DNA of 64,000 nucleotides from RGIG9608 sp045602425 (GCA_045602425.1 JAZSBO010000016.1:1-64000), one strand, 5' to 3'; numbered from the stretch's first letter, positions 1 through 8,147 are shown. The notes: generated by a model from the sequence alone, not told the origin. Translations and numbers: made by a program.

Positions 1-5
1 AGAAA

Positions 6-31
6 TACAATTTTTTTTGTAGAAAATACAA
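6..31. promoter_or_regulatory. candidate operator of the XRE regulator
   Basis: Three half-sites TACAA (6-10), TTGTA (17-21) and TACAA (27-31) form two overlapping inverted repeats just upstream of the helix-turn-helix gene that starts at 72. Half-sites of this kind are typical of repressor operators, so autoregulation is inferred. The left part of the region is cut by the window edge. Confidence 0.35.
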
Positions 32-71
32 AAAAGATAATAATTTATAATTATTCTAAAAAAAATATTTT

Positions 72-422
72 ATGCAACTGTCTATAAATGAAAGGATTAA
101 AGAGTTGTTGAAGAGTAAAAGATATACTATAAATTCTCTTGCTAAAGAAACAGGTGTTTTGCAACAGACTTTAAATAAGCAAATTATGGGTCAAAGTACT
201 ATGTCTGTTGATACAATAATTAAAATATTAAATTTATTCCCTGATGTATCAGCAGAATGGTTATTAAGAGGAGAAGGTGCTGTTTTTAAATTGTTTCAAC
301 ACAATGTAAATGGGGATAATATTGGGGGGAATAAAACTGTTGTCGATTCTCAACTTATAGAACAACTAAAAATAAAGGATAACCAAATCAATGAATTGTT
401 AAGTTTGTTAAAAGCTAAATAA
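72..422 (+). CDS. XRE-type helix-turn-helix regulator of a mobile element
   Basis: A 116-residue protein with a lambda-repressor-like helix-turn-helix at about residues 7-69. It includes the segment LFPDVSAEWLLRGEG, which is characteristic of regulators in Bacteroidota prophages and integrative elements. A short polar linker (NGDNIGGNK) is followed by a C-terminal amphipathic helix (about 92-116), probably for oligomerisation. It lacks the peptidase domain of CI/LexA-type repressors. It sits on the island bounded by the tRNA-Val integrase, and its stop is followed one base later by the next start, so it heads a short operon. Inverted repeats upstream suggest autoregulation. The specific target is unknown. 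Confidence 0.75.
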   Translation: MQLSINERIKELLKSKRYTINSLAKETGVLQQTLNKQIMGQSTMSVDTIIKILNLFPDVSAEWLLRGEGAVFKLFQHNVNGDNIGGNKTVVDSQLIEQLKIKDNQINELLSLLKAK

Positions 423-423
423 A

Positions 424-789
424 ATGGATAAGAAAACAAGATTGGAATTAGGAAAGTTGTCAGCAGAAATTGAAAGTATGATTGACAGAATTGATGAAAT
501 CAAAGTGTTATTAGAGGATATAGCTGATACTGAAAGAGAGAAATTCGATTATGCTCCTGAAAATTTACAAGGTACTGATAAGTATTCGGAAATGGAAGAT
601 GTGGCAGATGAGTTTGATTCTCTTGAAGATTGCTTTTGTGATGCTATATCTAATTTAGAAGAAATAAAAGACTCGATTGATAACGTCGTGTCAAAATTGC
701 CGAAAAGAGAAAGAAACGTGCGATACCTTATGGAAAAAATGAAGAAAGCAGCAAAGGAATATAATCTTGAGAAATTAATAGAAAAGTAA
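424..789 (+). CDS. hypothetical coiled-coil protein
   Basis: 121 residues, strongly acidic and helical. Heptad-like spacing at about 1-35 and 65-121 predicts coiled coil. No signal peptide, membrane segment or catalytic motif is visible. The start codon lies two bases after the stop of the regulator gene, implying co-transcription and perhaps translational coupling. I do not recognise a family. Its position in the mobile element and its similarity in character to the next gene suggest a structural or accessory role. Confidence 0.6.
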   Translation: MDKKTRLELGKLSAEIESMIDRIDEIKVLLEDIADTEREKFDYAPENLQGTDKYSEMEDVADEFDSLEDCFCDAISNLEEIKDSIDNVVSKLPKRERNVRYLMEKMKKAAKEYNLEKLIEK

Positions 790-801
790 AAATAGAATGC
801 T

Positions 802-1092
802 ATGAGCAATTGGTTGTCATTAACACAAAAAGAACTTGCTAAAATAAGCAACAGACTTAATAAAACTCAAAAGAATTTTAACGAAACATTGGAAAGAGTA
901 AATAGAGATTCTGATGATTGTTGGCAATATGCAGATGCCGAAAAGAAGTATGATAGGTTATTCGATATAGGAATGAAGCTTGAAGATAAAATAAGCGACC
1001 TTGAAGACATACAGGAAGCGTTAAACGAACTAATAAAGAAAGTAGATGAATATGACGAAAAATTTAACGCTATAAAAAACTCCAAAACCTAA
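802..1092 (+). CDS. hypothetical coiled-coil protein, probably frameshifted at its end
   Basis: 96 residues, helical and charged, with no recognised domain. It follows the preceding coiled-coil gene by 12 bases. The reading frame stops at 1092, but from 1082 the +1 frame reads a lysine/proline-rich tail (PKPKKEPKVKEPKVKKK) ending at 1135, exactly where the terminator stem begins. Removing one A from the A6 run at 1074-1079 would join the two parts. The original product therefore probably had a basic tail of 18 or so extra residues; this may be a real indel, a sequencing error or slippage. Confidence 0.5.
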   Translation: MSNWLSLTQKELAKISNRLNKTQKNFNETLERVNRDSDDCWQYADAEKKYDRLFDIGMKLEDKISDLEDIQEALNELIKKVDEYDEKFNAIKNSKT

Positions 1093-1126
1093 AAAAGAGC
1101 CAAAGGTAAAAGAACCGAAAGTAAAG

Positions 1127-1157
1127 AAAAAGTAACCGAGAATGGTTACTTTTTTTT
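1127..1157 (+). terminator. rho-independent terminator of the regulator operon
   Basis: Stem AGTAACC / GGTTACT (1131-1137 / 1144-1150) with a 6-base loop, followed by a run of eight T. It directly abuts the stop of the +1-frame lysine/proline tail at 1133-1135, supporting that frame as the true gene end. Confidence 0.75.
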
Positions 1158-1176
1158 GTGAGTATTTGGCGAGAAA

Positions 1177-1335
1177 CTCACCAATACCAACGAAAAACGC
1201 ACCAATACCAACCAATACCAACCAAAAACGGGGCTTGAGACATTTTATGTGTATTTACACACTTTTTGTCTGTAGCACCTTTGATTTACCATTCCCCCAA
1301 TGCAGCCAAAATCTCACTAATACCAACCAAAGACG
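1177..1335. repeat. degenerate direct repeats CACCAATACCAAC
   Basis: The unit CACCAATACCAAC plus an A-rich ACG tail occurs at 1179-1199 and 1199-1230 (where CCAATACCAAC is doubled) and as a variant at 1315-1335. The stretch 1093-1407 holds no convincing gene; it contains these repeats and two terminators. An open frame through it is low-complexity Pro/Thr/Asn and not believable. Iteron-like or recombinase-binding sites are possible. Confidence 0.5.
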
Positions 1336-1338
1336 CAC

Positions 1339-1372
1339 AAAAAAAGCGACCCAAAAGGTCGCCTATTTTTTT
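1339..1372. terminator. bidirectional terminator
   Basis: Stem GCGACC / GGTCGC (1346-1351 / 1357-1362) flanked by A-rich and T-rich runs. It lies between the plus-strand regulator operon and the minus-strand VapD gene and probably serves the latter. Confidence 0.65.
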
Positions 1373-1407
1373 AATTTATTATAGATTTCTAAATTTGTCC
1401 TTAAAGA

Positions 1408-1692
1408 TTATTTTTTTAGTCGTTCTGTAAAGTCCGACCAATCTTCAACCTTAAATGCTCTAATGTCTCGTACCGATTTCGTAAACCAATCTATTTGTTT
1501 GAGTGCGTTCATTGCATCAAACACCATACCAACACCATCAGTGTCTTTATTAGACAAATAAACACTTCCCTGCGTCCAAGAGAAACCTTGCTTTTCAAGG
1601 ATTTTGCCTATCTCTATATAGGCGTTATTGTAAGGTTCACCAAAATATTTTTTTAATTTGGCAATTTCCATATCAAAAGCTATTGCATACAT
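1408..1692 (-). CDS. vapD: VapD-family endoribonuclease (toxin)
   Basis: 94 residues, the full usual length of VapD. Matches the family from MYAIAFDME at the N terminus through YNNAYIEIGKIL, GFSWTQGSVY and WFTKSVRDIRAFKVEDWSDFT. VapD proteins have a ferredoxin-like, Cas2-related fold and act as single-strand mRNA interferases. They are usually plasmid- or island-borne, often with a small partner (VapX in Haemophilus). Here a small gene lies immediately upstream on the same strand with three bases between them. The conserved aspartate near residue 7 is present. Island maintenance or stress response is inferred. Confidence 0.85.
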   Translation of the reverse strand: MYAIAFDMEIAKLKKYFGEPYNNAYIEIGKILEKQGFSWTQGSVYLSNKDTDGVGMVFDAMNALKQIDWFTKSVRDIRAFKVEDWSDFTERLKK

Positions 1693-1695
1693 AAA

Positions 1696-1878
1696 CTATA
1701 CTTGCTTAAAGTATTTTTGTTTGTTGAAATAAATAATTTTGCTCTTAATAGCTTGTGCATAAACTACAATACCATTAAAAGGATTATCTTTTACATCTTT
1801 AACCACACCTTCTATCCAAGTTCTTTCGCCTGTAAGGTCGGGAGATATTTTTACTCTTGTTCCTACTTTTATTGCCAT
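1696..1878 (-). CDS. small protein upstream of VapD, possible antitoxin partner
   Basis: About 60 residues from the ATG at 1878 (MAIKVGTRV...). An upstream in-frame ATG at 1902 is disfavoured because a TACATTTG -7 element lies at 1907-1900, which would place it before transcription starts. The protein looks like a small beta-barrel (alternating hydrophobic pattern, WIEGVVKDV); related short proteins accompany VapD in Bacteroidota. An inverted repeat GTACA-N5-TGTAC (1905-1919) overlaps the promoter, fitting autoregulation by one of the pair. Antitoxin function is inference from position only. Confidence 0.55.
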   Translation of the reverse strand: MAIKVGTRVKISPDLTGERTWIEGVVKDVKDNPFNGIVVYAQAIKSKIIYFNKQKYFKQV

Positions 1879-1899
1879 TTCTATAATTTTGTTTATTTG

Positions 1900-1919
1900 C
1901 AAATGTACAAAAAATGTAC
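1900..1919 (-). promoter_or_regulatory. promoter and candidate operator of the VapD pair
   Basis: On the minus strand TACATTTG (1907-1900) fits the Bacteroidota -7 element TAnnTTTG. The palindrome GTACA-N5-TGTAC at 1905-1919 overlaps it. No clear -33 TTTG is visible. Confidence 0.45.
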
Positions 1920-2012
1920 CTAAATAAAAAAACTCGCTTGAATGAAGATTTCTTTTTGCTCTATTTTCATAATAGTAAGGGTAATTTTTGCGGTTATCTG
2001 CAATTTTGCCCC

Positions 2013-3212
2013 CTACATTTTGTTTAACAAATAGTCAATTACTTTTCTATTTGCTTTGTCAGTGCGTTCCCAATCGTATGAAATGTAGTGTTTCCCTGCA
2101 ATACTTACATCTGCGTGTCCGAGAGATTTGGAAATAACTTTTTCTTCGATTCCTATCTTGTCGGCATAACTTGCCCAAGAGTATCTTGCCCAATAGAGTG
2201 ATAAATTTGGTTGTTCTATCATTTTCCCTAATTTACGGATACGAAGTTGTATTGTATGGTAAAAGTTTTTGTAGTCAATATAATGACTATCAAAGCAAAA
2301 AACCTTACTTTCTCCTTTGTATTTTTCAATCAAAGCCATTGCTTCAGGTTGAATGCTTATTTTTATGGGAGTTGTTACCTTTCCTGATGTCTTTTGCCGA
2401 ACAAAAATAATTCTGTTGTTCTTTATTTCTGTAAGATTGAACAAATCAATAGGATTGATTCCACAAAAATAGAACGACAACAAGAAAATATCACGTGCCA
2501 TTTCTAATGTTTTCTCATTTTTTGTGAATTTTAATTCTAATAATTTGCGAAAACTCTCTACAGGTAAGAACTCTTTTTCTTTTTCGGCAGCTTTTATCTT
2601 AAATTTTCTAAAAGGGTAGAGTTCTTGCGGACAAATTTCATCATCAATAGCACGATTGAAAACAGCTCTTATGTTTCTAAAATGTATTCCACGTGTATTT
2701 ATTCCCATAGTTTTTGCCCAAGTGTCATCAAGATTGCGTAATGTTCCAACATTTATATTTTCAAAATAGATTGTTTCTCCTTTGAAATAATCGTTGAGCA
2801 AGTTAAAAGTATAACTATATAGATATTTTGATTTTTCGTTAGGTATTTTTTCGAGATAACTATTGTAGTATTCGGAAAAACTATCAATAGTCCTTTGTTT
2901 TCCGTAACTTAATAGATATTTTTTAATATCAGTAACCGACATAGAAGTGTCTTTGCCTGTTTTTTCAAGTTCAAGCAGAGCGTTTGAAAACTTGTAATAG
3001 ATTTCTGCAAGAGTGCTATTGATGTATTTTGAGTTTGGACAATTAACCTTTACCGACTTTTCTATTGATTCTCCAATGAACATTTCTTCTTTTACAGAGA
3101 GAGATGTAGATATAAATGTACTTGTTCTTTTGTGGTTAAGGTAAAATTTTATTGGGTATAAACCTTTTTCGTTTTTATGCCTTTTGTCTAATTTGATAGA
3201 GATATTTGCCAT
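2013..3212 (-). CDS. tyrosine recombinase (integrase) of a tRNA-Val element
   Basis: 399 residues. An N-terminal arm-type DNA-binding domain of the Bacteroidota kind (about 1-95) is followed by a SAM-like core-binding domain (about 100-200) and a tyrosine recombinase catalytic domain (about 210-399). Catalytic features visible: the box I region around DIFLLSFYFCGINPIDL, the box II segment LYWARYSWASYADKIG with its arginine, LGHADVSIAGKHYISYDWERTD, and the nucleophilic tyrosine in HYISY. It lies 172 bases from the 3' end of tRNA-Val and reads away from it, as integrases of tRNA-targeting elements do. It presumably mediates site-specific integration and excision of the element that continues past the left edge. 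Confidence 0.9.
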   Translation of the reverse strand: MANISIKLDKRHKNEKGLYPIKFYLNHKRTSTFISTSLSVKEEMFIGESIEKSVKVNCPNSKYINSTLAEIYYKFSNALLELEKTGKDTSMSVTDIKKYLLSYGKQRTIDSFSEYYNSYLEKIPNEKSKYLYSYTFNLLNDYFKGETIYFENINVGTLRNLDDTWAKTMGINTRGIHFRNIRAVFNRAIDDEICPQELYPFRKFKIKAAEKEKEFLPVESFRKLLELKFTKNEKTLEMARDIFLLSFYFCGINPIDLFNLTEIKNNRIIFVRQKTSGKVTTPIKISIQPEAMALIEKYKGESKVFCFDSHYIDYKNFYHTIQLRIRKLGKMIEQPNLSLYWARYSWASYADKIGIEEKVISKSLGHADVSIAGKHYISYDWERTDKANRKVIDYLLNKM

Positions 3213-3226
3213 TTCTTATGAATTAT

Positions 3227-3282
3227 TTGCACACATATTGCACACATTTAAGGGTATGCTTTCGGGTAACTTTCGGGTAACT
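3227..3282. repeat. two tandem direct-repeat pairs in the integrase leader
   Basis: TTGCACACAT occurs twice with an 11-base period (3227-3247) and TTCGGGTAACT occurs twice in tandem (3261-3282). They lie between the integrase promoter and start codon, within 160 bases of the tRNA attachment site. Arm-type integrase or excisionase sites are the natural reading. Confidence 0.5.
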
Positions 3283-3292
3283 TTCTGTATTG

Positions 3293-3326
3293 CAAAGATA
3301 TATAGTGTATGCGAAAAGTGTGCAAA
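3293..3326 (-). promoter_or_regulatory. promoter of the integrase gene
   Basis: Minus strand TATCTTTG (3300-3293) matches the -7 consensus; TTTG at 3326-3323 is a -33 candidate with a slightly long 22-base spacer. The predicted start of transcription is near 3286. Confidence 0.5.
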
Positions 3327-3341
3327 AAAACAGAAAAAGCA

Positions 3342-3380
3342 TAAAAAAAGCACTTACATTTTTTGTAAGTGCTTGATTTT
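3342..3380. terminator. terminator between tRNA-Val and the integrase
   Basis: Stem GCACTTAC / GTAAGTGC (3350-3357 / 3365-3372) with a T-rich loop and A/T-rich flanks on both sides. It can terminate the minus-strand tRNA transcript before the integrase gene. Confidence 0.65.
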
Positions 3381-3383
3381 CAG

Positions 3384-3461
3384 TGGTGGGCGTTGACGGA
3401 TTCGAACCGCCGACCCTCTGCTTGTAAGGCAGATGCTCTGAACCAACTGAGCTAAACGCCC
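3384..3461 (-). tRNA. tRNA-Val (anticodon TAC)
   Basis: Cloverleaf on the minus strand: acceptor GGGCGTT / AACGCCC, D stem GCTC / GAGC, anticodon stem TCTGC / GCAGA around loop CTTACAA (anticodon TAC, valine), five-base variable loop, T stem GGCGG / CCGTC with TTCGAAT loop. CCA appears to be encoded (3384-3386), unlike the two tRNA-Asn genes of this window. Its 3' end faces the integrase and is the likely attachment core. Confidence 0.95.
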
Positions 3462-3628
3462 GTTACTTTTTCTCAAAAGCGGAGCAAAGGTAAATGTTTT
3501 TTATAATTCTGCAAAACTTTTGACAAAAAAAATGAAAAAATACTAAAATAAATGTTTGTTATTTTCTCAAAGATGTTTTTTGAGCATAAAGTCGCCCTAA
3601 AATGTTATTTTTGTGAAAAATATACAAT

Positions 3629-4585
3629 ATGAATTTTCGTACAAAAGTAACTCTTCCTAATTTGTCAAACGAGTGGAAAATCTTTTATAATGATGGTGTG
3701 ATGTTGTTGGGATCGTGTTTTTCGGATTCGGTAGGTTTGAAAATGCAGAATGTTGCTTTGCGTGTAAATCCCAATCCTTTTGGTACTCTTTATAATCCGT
3801 ATTCAATAGCTACTGCATTAAATCGTTTGATGAGTGGGAAGGAATTTGTTACTGAAGAATTGTTTGAGCATGATGGACTCTATCATAGCTTTATGCATCA
3901 TAGTCAGTTTTCTGATATCTCTGTAGAAAAAACATTGCAGCGAATAAACGATTCGTTTGTAAATGCCCATCAACAATTGAAAACCGTTCGATTTCTGATC
4001 GTTACATTTGGAACAGCTTGGGTTTATCGTTTAGTAGATAGCGGACAGGTTGTAGCAAATTGTCATAAATTACCAGAGAAAAACTTTTTACGGAATCGTT
4101 TGTCAGTTGTGGATGTTGTCAGTGCTTTTGAAAAAATACTTGCCAATTTACAGCAATTCCAGCCAAATCTTCGTGTTGTTTTTACAGTAAGTCCAATAAG
4201 GCATTTTCGTGATGGTGCTCATGATAACCAGTTGAGTAAATCGACCTTGTTGTTGGCTATCGATGAACTTTGTCGTAAACATACAGCGAATACTTGCTAC
4301 TTTCCTGCTTATGAAATTGTTCTTGACGAACTTCGTGATTATCGTTTTTTTGCTGACGATATGGTTCATCCGTCTGATTTGGCAGTACAATATGTGTGGA
4401 AATGTTTTAGCGAAATGTTTTTCGAAGAGAAAACAAGATCGTATTTCCCTAAAATTGAAAAAATACGCAAAGCCTTTTTGCATCGTCCGTTTAATGAAAA
4501 TACAGAAGTTTATGCAACTTTCTTAAAAAATATAAACGCACAAAAACGTGATTTGGAAAAAGAACTTGGAGTGAAAATCTGCTAA
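3629..4585 (+). CDS. GSCFA domain protein
   Basis: 318 residues. The name-giving motif is present as VMLLGSCFSDSVG (about 24-36), followed by NPFGTLYNPYSIA, VTFGTAWVY and TVSPIRHFRDG, all hallmarks of the GSCFA family. The family is SGNH-hydrolase-like and common in Bacteroidota; its substrate is not established. No signal peptide. A -7-like TATTTTTG lies at 3606-3613. The next gene, recG, begins seven bases after the stop, so the two are probably co-transcribed. Confidence 0.85.
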   Translation: MNFRTKVTLPNLSNEWKIFYNDGVMLLGSCFSDSVGLKMQNVALRVNPNPFGTLYNPYSIATALNRLMSGKEFVTEELFEHDGLYHSFMHHSQFSDISVEKTLQRINDSFVNAHQQLKTVRFLIVTFGTAWVYRLVDSGQVVANCHKLPEKNFLRNRLSVVDVVSAFEKILANLQQFQPNLRVVFTVSPIRHFRDGAHDNQLSKSTLLLAIDELCRKHTANTCYFPAYEIVLDELRDYRFFADDMVHPSDLAVQYVWKCFSEMFFEEKTRSYFPKIEKIRKAFLHRPFNENTEVYATFLKNINAQKRDLEKELGVKIC

Positions 4586-4591
4586 AAGAAG

Positions 4592-6682
4592 ATGAATTTA
4601 GATACAGACATAACATACGTTCAAGGTATAGGACCCAAACGTGCCGAATTGCTAAGAAAAGAGATTGGTGTAGCAACTCTGGGCGATTTGCTTGCTTATT
4701 ATCCTTATAGATATGTAGATCGCAGTAGATTTTATTATGTTCGCGATATTGATGAAACGATGCCGTATATTCAACTCAAAGGTCGGATTCTTTCTATGGA
4801 ATATATTGGCGAAGGTCGTGCAAGGCGATATGTGGCTCATTTTTCTGATGGTACGGGAATCGTTGATTTGGTGTGGTTTCAAGGCATTCGTTATGTAGAA
4901 GGCAAATATCGCTTGAATACCGAATACGTAGTATTTGGTAAACCCAACAGATTTGGTAGCAGAATGAATATTGCTCACCCTGAAATTGAATTGTTTTCTG
5001 CATCGAATGTTCAAAAAACGCAAGGTTTTCAGCCGTTGTACAATACAACCGAAAAGATGAAAAATAACTTTTTGAATTCGAATGCTTTGCGTAAAATCAT
5101 TAAAACTGCATTGACTGTTGTTGGCAATGTAAAAGAAACGTTACCAGAGTGGTTGTTAAAAAAGTACGCATTGTATCCTCGCCCCAAAGCATTGGAACAA
5201 ATACATTTTCCCCAGAATAACGATTTGCTCAACAAAGCTCGTCATCGGTTGAAGTTCGAGGAATTGTTTTTTATACAATTGAGTATTGTTCGACAAACAA
5301 AATATAGAGAACAACGTTATCGAGGATTTGTATTTGGGAAAGTAGGGCAGTATTTTAATGATTTTTACGAACATTGTTTACCATTCAGCCTTACCGATGC
5401 ACAGAAACGTGTTTTGCGAGAAATTCGTGCCGATATGAATTCGGGTAGACAAATGAATCGGCTTTTGCAAGGCGATGTCGGTAGCGGAAAAACTATTGTG
5501 GCTTTGATGAGCGCTTTGATTGCTCTCGACAACAATTTTCAGGCTTGCGTGATGGCTCCTACCGAAATACTTGCTATTCAACATTTTCAAACTATCGAAC
5601 AATTGATACGCCCATTGGGTGTGAACGTGGCGTTACTTACTGGTTCAACCAAAAAATCGGATAGAATTGTGTCGCACGAACAACTTCGCAACGGAACTTT
5701 GCAGTTGTTGATTGGGACGCATGCTTTGCTGGAAGATAATGTGGAATTTAAGAATTTGGGGTTTGTCGTGATAGATGAACAACATCGTTTTGGCGTGGCT
5801 CAACGAGCTAAACTTTGGACTAAAAATGTTCAGCCGCCGCACGTTCTTGTGATGACTGCAACACCAATCCCTCGTACGTTGGCAATGACGCTTTATGGCG
5901 ATTTGGACGTGTCTGTGCTTAACGAGTTGCCTCCGGGTCGGAAACCGATACAAACGTTTCATTATTTTGATAATAAACGCGATGCGTTAAACGGATTTTT
6001 ACTAAAGCAGATAGAAAAAGGACATCAGATTTACATTGTTTATCCGCTTATACAAGAATCCGAAAAAATGGATTTGAAAAATCTTGAAGATGGATTTTTG
6101 TACATCAAAGAACGTTTTCCATCGTATAACGTGAGTATGGTGCATGGCAAGATGCGTCCTTCGGAAAAAGAGGTAGAAATGCAGCGGTTTCTTGCAGGCG
6201 AAACCCAAATAATGGTAGCCACTACGGTGATAGAGGTTGGTGTGAATGTGCCGAATGCATCGGTGATGGTTATCGAAAATGCCGAAAGATTCGGACTTTC
6301 GCAACTGCATCAGCTGCGTGGGCGTGTAGGGCGTGGTGCCGAGCAGTCGTATTGTATTCTGATGTCGAAATACGAATTGGCAAAAGAGACTCGTCAGCGA
6401 CTGGAGACTATGGTACGCACAAACGATGGTTTTGAAATAGCCGAGGCCGATTTGCAACTACGTGGACCGGGCGACATTGACGGAACGCAGCAAAGTGGAT
6501 TGCCTTTCGATTTAAAGATTGCCAACCTTGCTCAAGATGGGAATCTCTTGCAGTTTGCTCGTGAGGTGGCACTTGAGATTTTGCAGAACGATCCGCTTTT
6601 GGAGAGCGAACAAAATGCTTTGCTTTTGAGCCAGTTAGAAAAAATGCAACGCAACACTATTAATTGGAGTTCTATTAGTTGA
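4592..6682 (+). CDS. recG: ATP-dependent DNA helicase RecG
   Basis: 696 residues, the normal length. N-terminal wedge/OB-fold domain (about 1-150), then SF2 helicase motifs: Walker A GDVGSGKT (about 294-301), DEQH box (about 393-396), MTATPIPRT, and the motif VI region QLRGRVGRG (about 572-580). RecG remodels stalled replication forks and Holliday junctions in the cytoplasm. Seven bases downstream of the GSCFA gene. No anomaly. Confidence 0.97.
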   Translation: MNLDTDITYVQGIGPKRAELLRKEIGVATLGDLLAYYPYRYVDRSRFYYVRDIDETMPYIQLKGRILSMEYIGEGRARRYVAHFSDGTGIVDLVWFQGIRYVEGKYRLNTEYVVFGKPNRFGSRMNIAHPEIELFSASNVQKTQGFQPLYNTTEKMKNNFLNSNALRKIIKTALTVVGNVKETLPEWLLKKYALYPRPKALEQIHFPQNNDLLNKARHRLKFEELFFIQLSIVRQTKYREQRYRGFVFGKVGQYFNDFYEHCLPFSLTDAQKRVLREIRADMNSGRQMNRLLQGDVGSGKTIVALMSALIALDNNFQACVMAPTEILAIQHFQTIEQLIRPLGVNVALLTGSTKKSDRIVSHEQLRNGTLQLLIGTHALLEDNVEFKNLGFVVIDEQHRFGVAQRAKLWTKNVQPPHVLVMTATPIPRTLAMTLYGDLDVSVLNELPPGRKPIQTFHYFDNKRDALNGFLLKQIEKGHQIYIVYPLIQESEKMDLKNLEDGFLYIKERFPSYNVSMVHGKMRPSEKEVEMQRFLAGETQIMVATTVIEVGVNVPNASVMVIENAERFGLSQLHQLRGRVGRGAEQSYCILMSKYELAKETRQRLETMVRTNDGFEIAEADLQLRGPGDIDGTQQSGLPFDLKIANLAQDGNLLQFAREVALEILQNDPLLESEQNALLLSQLEKMQRNTINWSSIS

Positions 6683-6691
6683 ATATAAAAA

Positions 6692-6722
6692 TTTGCATTC
6701 TTCAATTTAAATCATATCTTTG
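6692..6722 (+). promoter_or_regulatory. promoter of the CA-repeat leader
   Basis: TTTG (6692-6695), 19-base spacer, TATCTTTG (6715-6722): a textbook match to the Bacteroidota housekeeping promoter. The predicted transcript starts near 6730 and runs through the palindrome, the (CA)19 tract and the hairpin at 6878 toward the FISUMP lipoprotein gene. Confidence 0.75.
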
Positions 6723-6729
6723 TCCTCGT

Positions 6730-6837
<108 letters not shown>

Positions 6838-6877
6838 GGCGTTTTGGGCGTTTTTGCCTACGCATAAGTTATACATA

Positions 6878-6916
6878 AGTCGGTCGATTTCGATGGAAAT
6901 CGGGCGACTTTTTTCG
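6878..6916 (+). terminator. strong hairpin with T-run in the lipoprotein leader
   Basis: Stem AGTCG / CGACT plus inner CGATTTC / GAAATCG with loop GATG, followed by TTTTTT. It lies between the CA-repeat leader and the lipoprotein gene with no promoter obvious after it, so it is either the end of a short leader RNA or an attenuator. Confidence 0.65.
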
Positions 6917-6962
6917 TTTCAAAAAAATAAATTTATTGTCTAACTAAAAAACAGAAAAAATT

Positions 6963-7952
6963 ATGGTGAAGAACAGATTTTTATTCGTGGCAATGCTTTT
7001 TGCAGCATTGAGTTTTGGATTTGTGTCGTGCGACGACAAAAAAGGTAACGAACCCGACGACCCGGCAACCGAACAAGGTGGTTCAAGTGAAAACAATGGC
7101 GGAGAAGAGACTCCAACTCCCGAAGAGCCTGTAACGTTTACGCTGACTTTGCTTTCTTCTAACGAAGCAATGGGAACAGTAACCGAGGGTGGCACTTACG
7201 ACAAAGACGCAGAAGTAATCATCGAGGCTACTGCAACGAAAGAGGCTTATATGTTTGTGAAATGGAGCGATGGGAATACAGAAAATCCTCGTACGCTTAC
7301 GATGACCGAAAATTTAACGCTTACAGCAGAGTTCGATTATGCTTATGTAGATTTGGGTTTAAGTGTAAAATGGGCAAAATGTAATGTTGGAGCAGATAGT
7401 GTACACCACTATGGTAATTATTATGCTTGGGGCGAAGTGGAGCCAAAAGAAGTTTACTCTTGGAGTACTTACAAATTTATGGATTCGAGTATTAATGATA
7501 AAAAAGGTATAACTAAATACACTGTTGATGATAGTCAAACGGAAGGTGTATGGTACGATGGTGAAGGTAACTTTATTGGTGATAATAAAACCATTCTCGA
7601 CAAAGAAGATGATGCCGCTGCTGTAAATATGGGTGGATCTTGGCGAATGCCTACCAAAGCCGAACAAGATGAACTACGAACTAAATGTACATGGACTTGG
7701 ACCACGCTGAATGGCGTTAATGGCTACAATATAGTGGGCTCTAATGGCAATTCTATATTTCTTCCTGTAGCTGGTCGTCGCTACGATAATAGTTTCTCCT
7801 CAGTAGGGGAGACTGGTTTCTATTGGTCGAGTTCGCTCTATAAGTACAATTACTCGCACATTGCTGATGTCCTTTACTTCTATTCGGATAGCATGATTTG
7901 GAATTACTTCGACCGCTATTATGGTCAATCCGTACGTGGGGTAATTGAATAA
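6963..7952 (+). CDS. FISUMP-domain lipoprotein with an InlB-like repeat
   Basis: 329 residues. A lipoprotein signal peptide ends in a lipobox before Cys (SFGFVSC, about residues 15-21), followed by an acidic, low-complexity linker. Residues about 55-125 match a divergent InlB B-repeat (MGTVTEGGTYDKDAEV...VKWSDG...LTLTAEF). From YVDLGLSVKWAKCNVG (about 128) to the C terminus it is a Fibrobacter succinogenes major paralogous (FISUMP) domain: YGNYYAWGE, WRMPTKAEQDEL, GNSIFLPVAGRR and the terminal SVRGV. Probably surface exposed, function unknown. A paralogue lies at 40152. Its leader carries the CA microsatellite. Confidence 0.8.
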   Translation: MVKNRFLFVAMLFAALSFGFVSCDDKKGNEPDDPATEQGGSSENNGGEETPTPEEPVTFTLTLLSSNEAMGTVTEGGTYDKDAEVIIEATATKEAYMFVKWSDGNTENPRTLTMTENLTLTAEFDYAYVDLGLSVKWAKCNVGADSVHHYGNYYAWGEVEPKEVYSWSTYKFMDSSINDKKGITKYTVDDSQTEGVWYDGEGNFIGDNKTILDKEDDAAAVNMGGSWRMPTKAEQDELRTKCTWTWTTLNGVNGYNIVGSNGNSIFLPVAGRRYDNSFSSVGETGFYWSSSLYKYNYSHIADVLYFYSDSMIWNYFDRYYGQSVRGVIE

Positions 7953-7999
7953 GGATAGAAATGTAGAACATCTTCAAGTGTGTTCGCAAGAAACAGTGT

Positions 8000-8029
8000 A
8001 GAGTCGTAGCGAAAGCTGCGGCTCTTTTT
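8000..8029 (+). terminator. terminator after the FISUMP lipoprotein gene
   Basis: Stem AGAGTCGTAGC / GCTGCGGCTC with a GAAA tetraloop, followed by five T. Confidence 0.8.
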
Positions 8030-8147
8030 GCAATGAACACATTAGAATGTGTCCTTACGGTATCTGTTAAGAATGTATAATTTTCAATGCTCCATTCTTT
8101 AAGTTTTGCTATATTTGCACGTCTAAAATCGTGAAACGAACAACCTC

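Noticed and set aside
1142..1384. 80-codon open frame on the plus strand
   Set aside because: It consists of low-complexity Pro/Thr/Asn from the CACCAATACCAAC repeats and runs through two terminators; no promoter or family resemblance.
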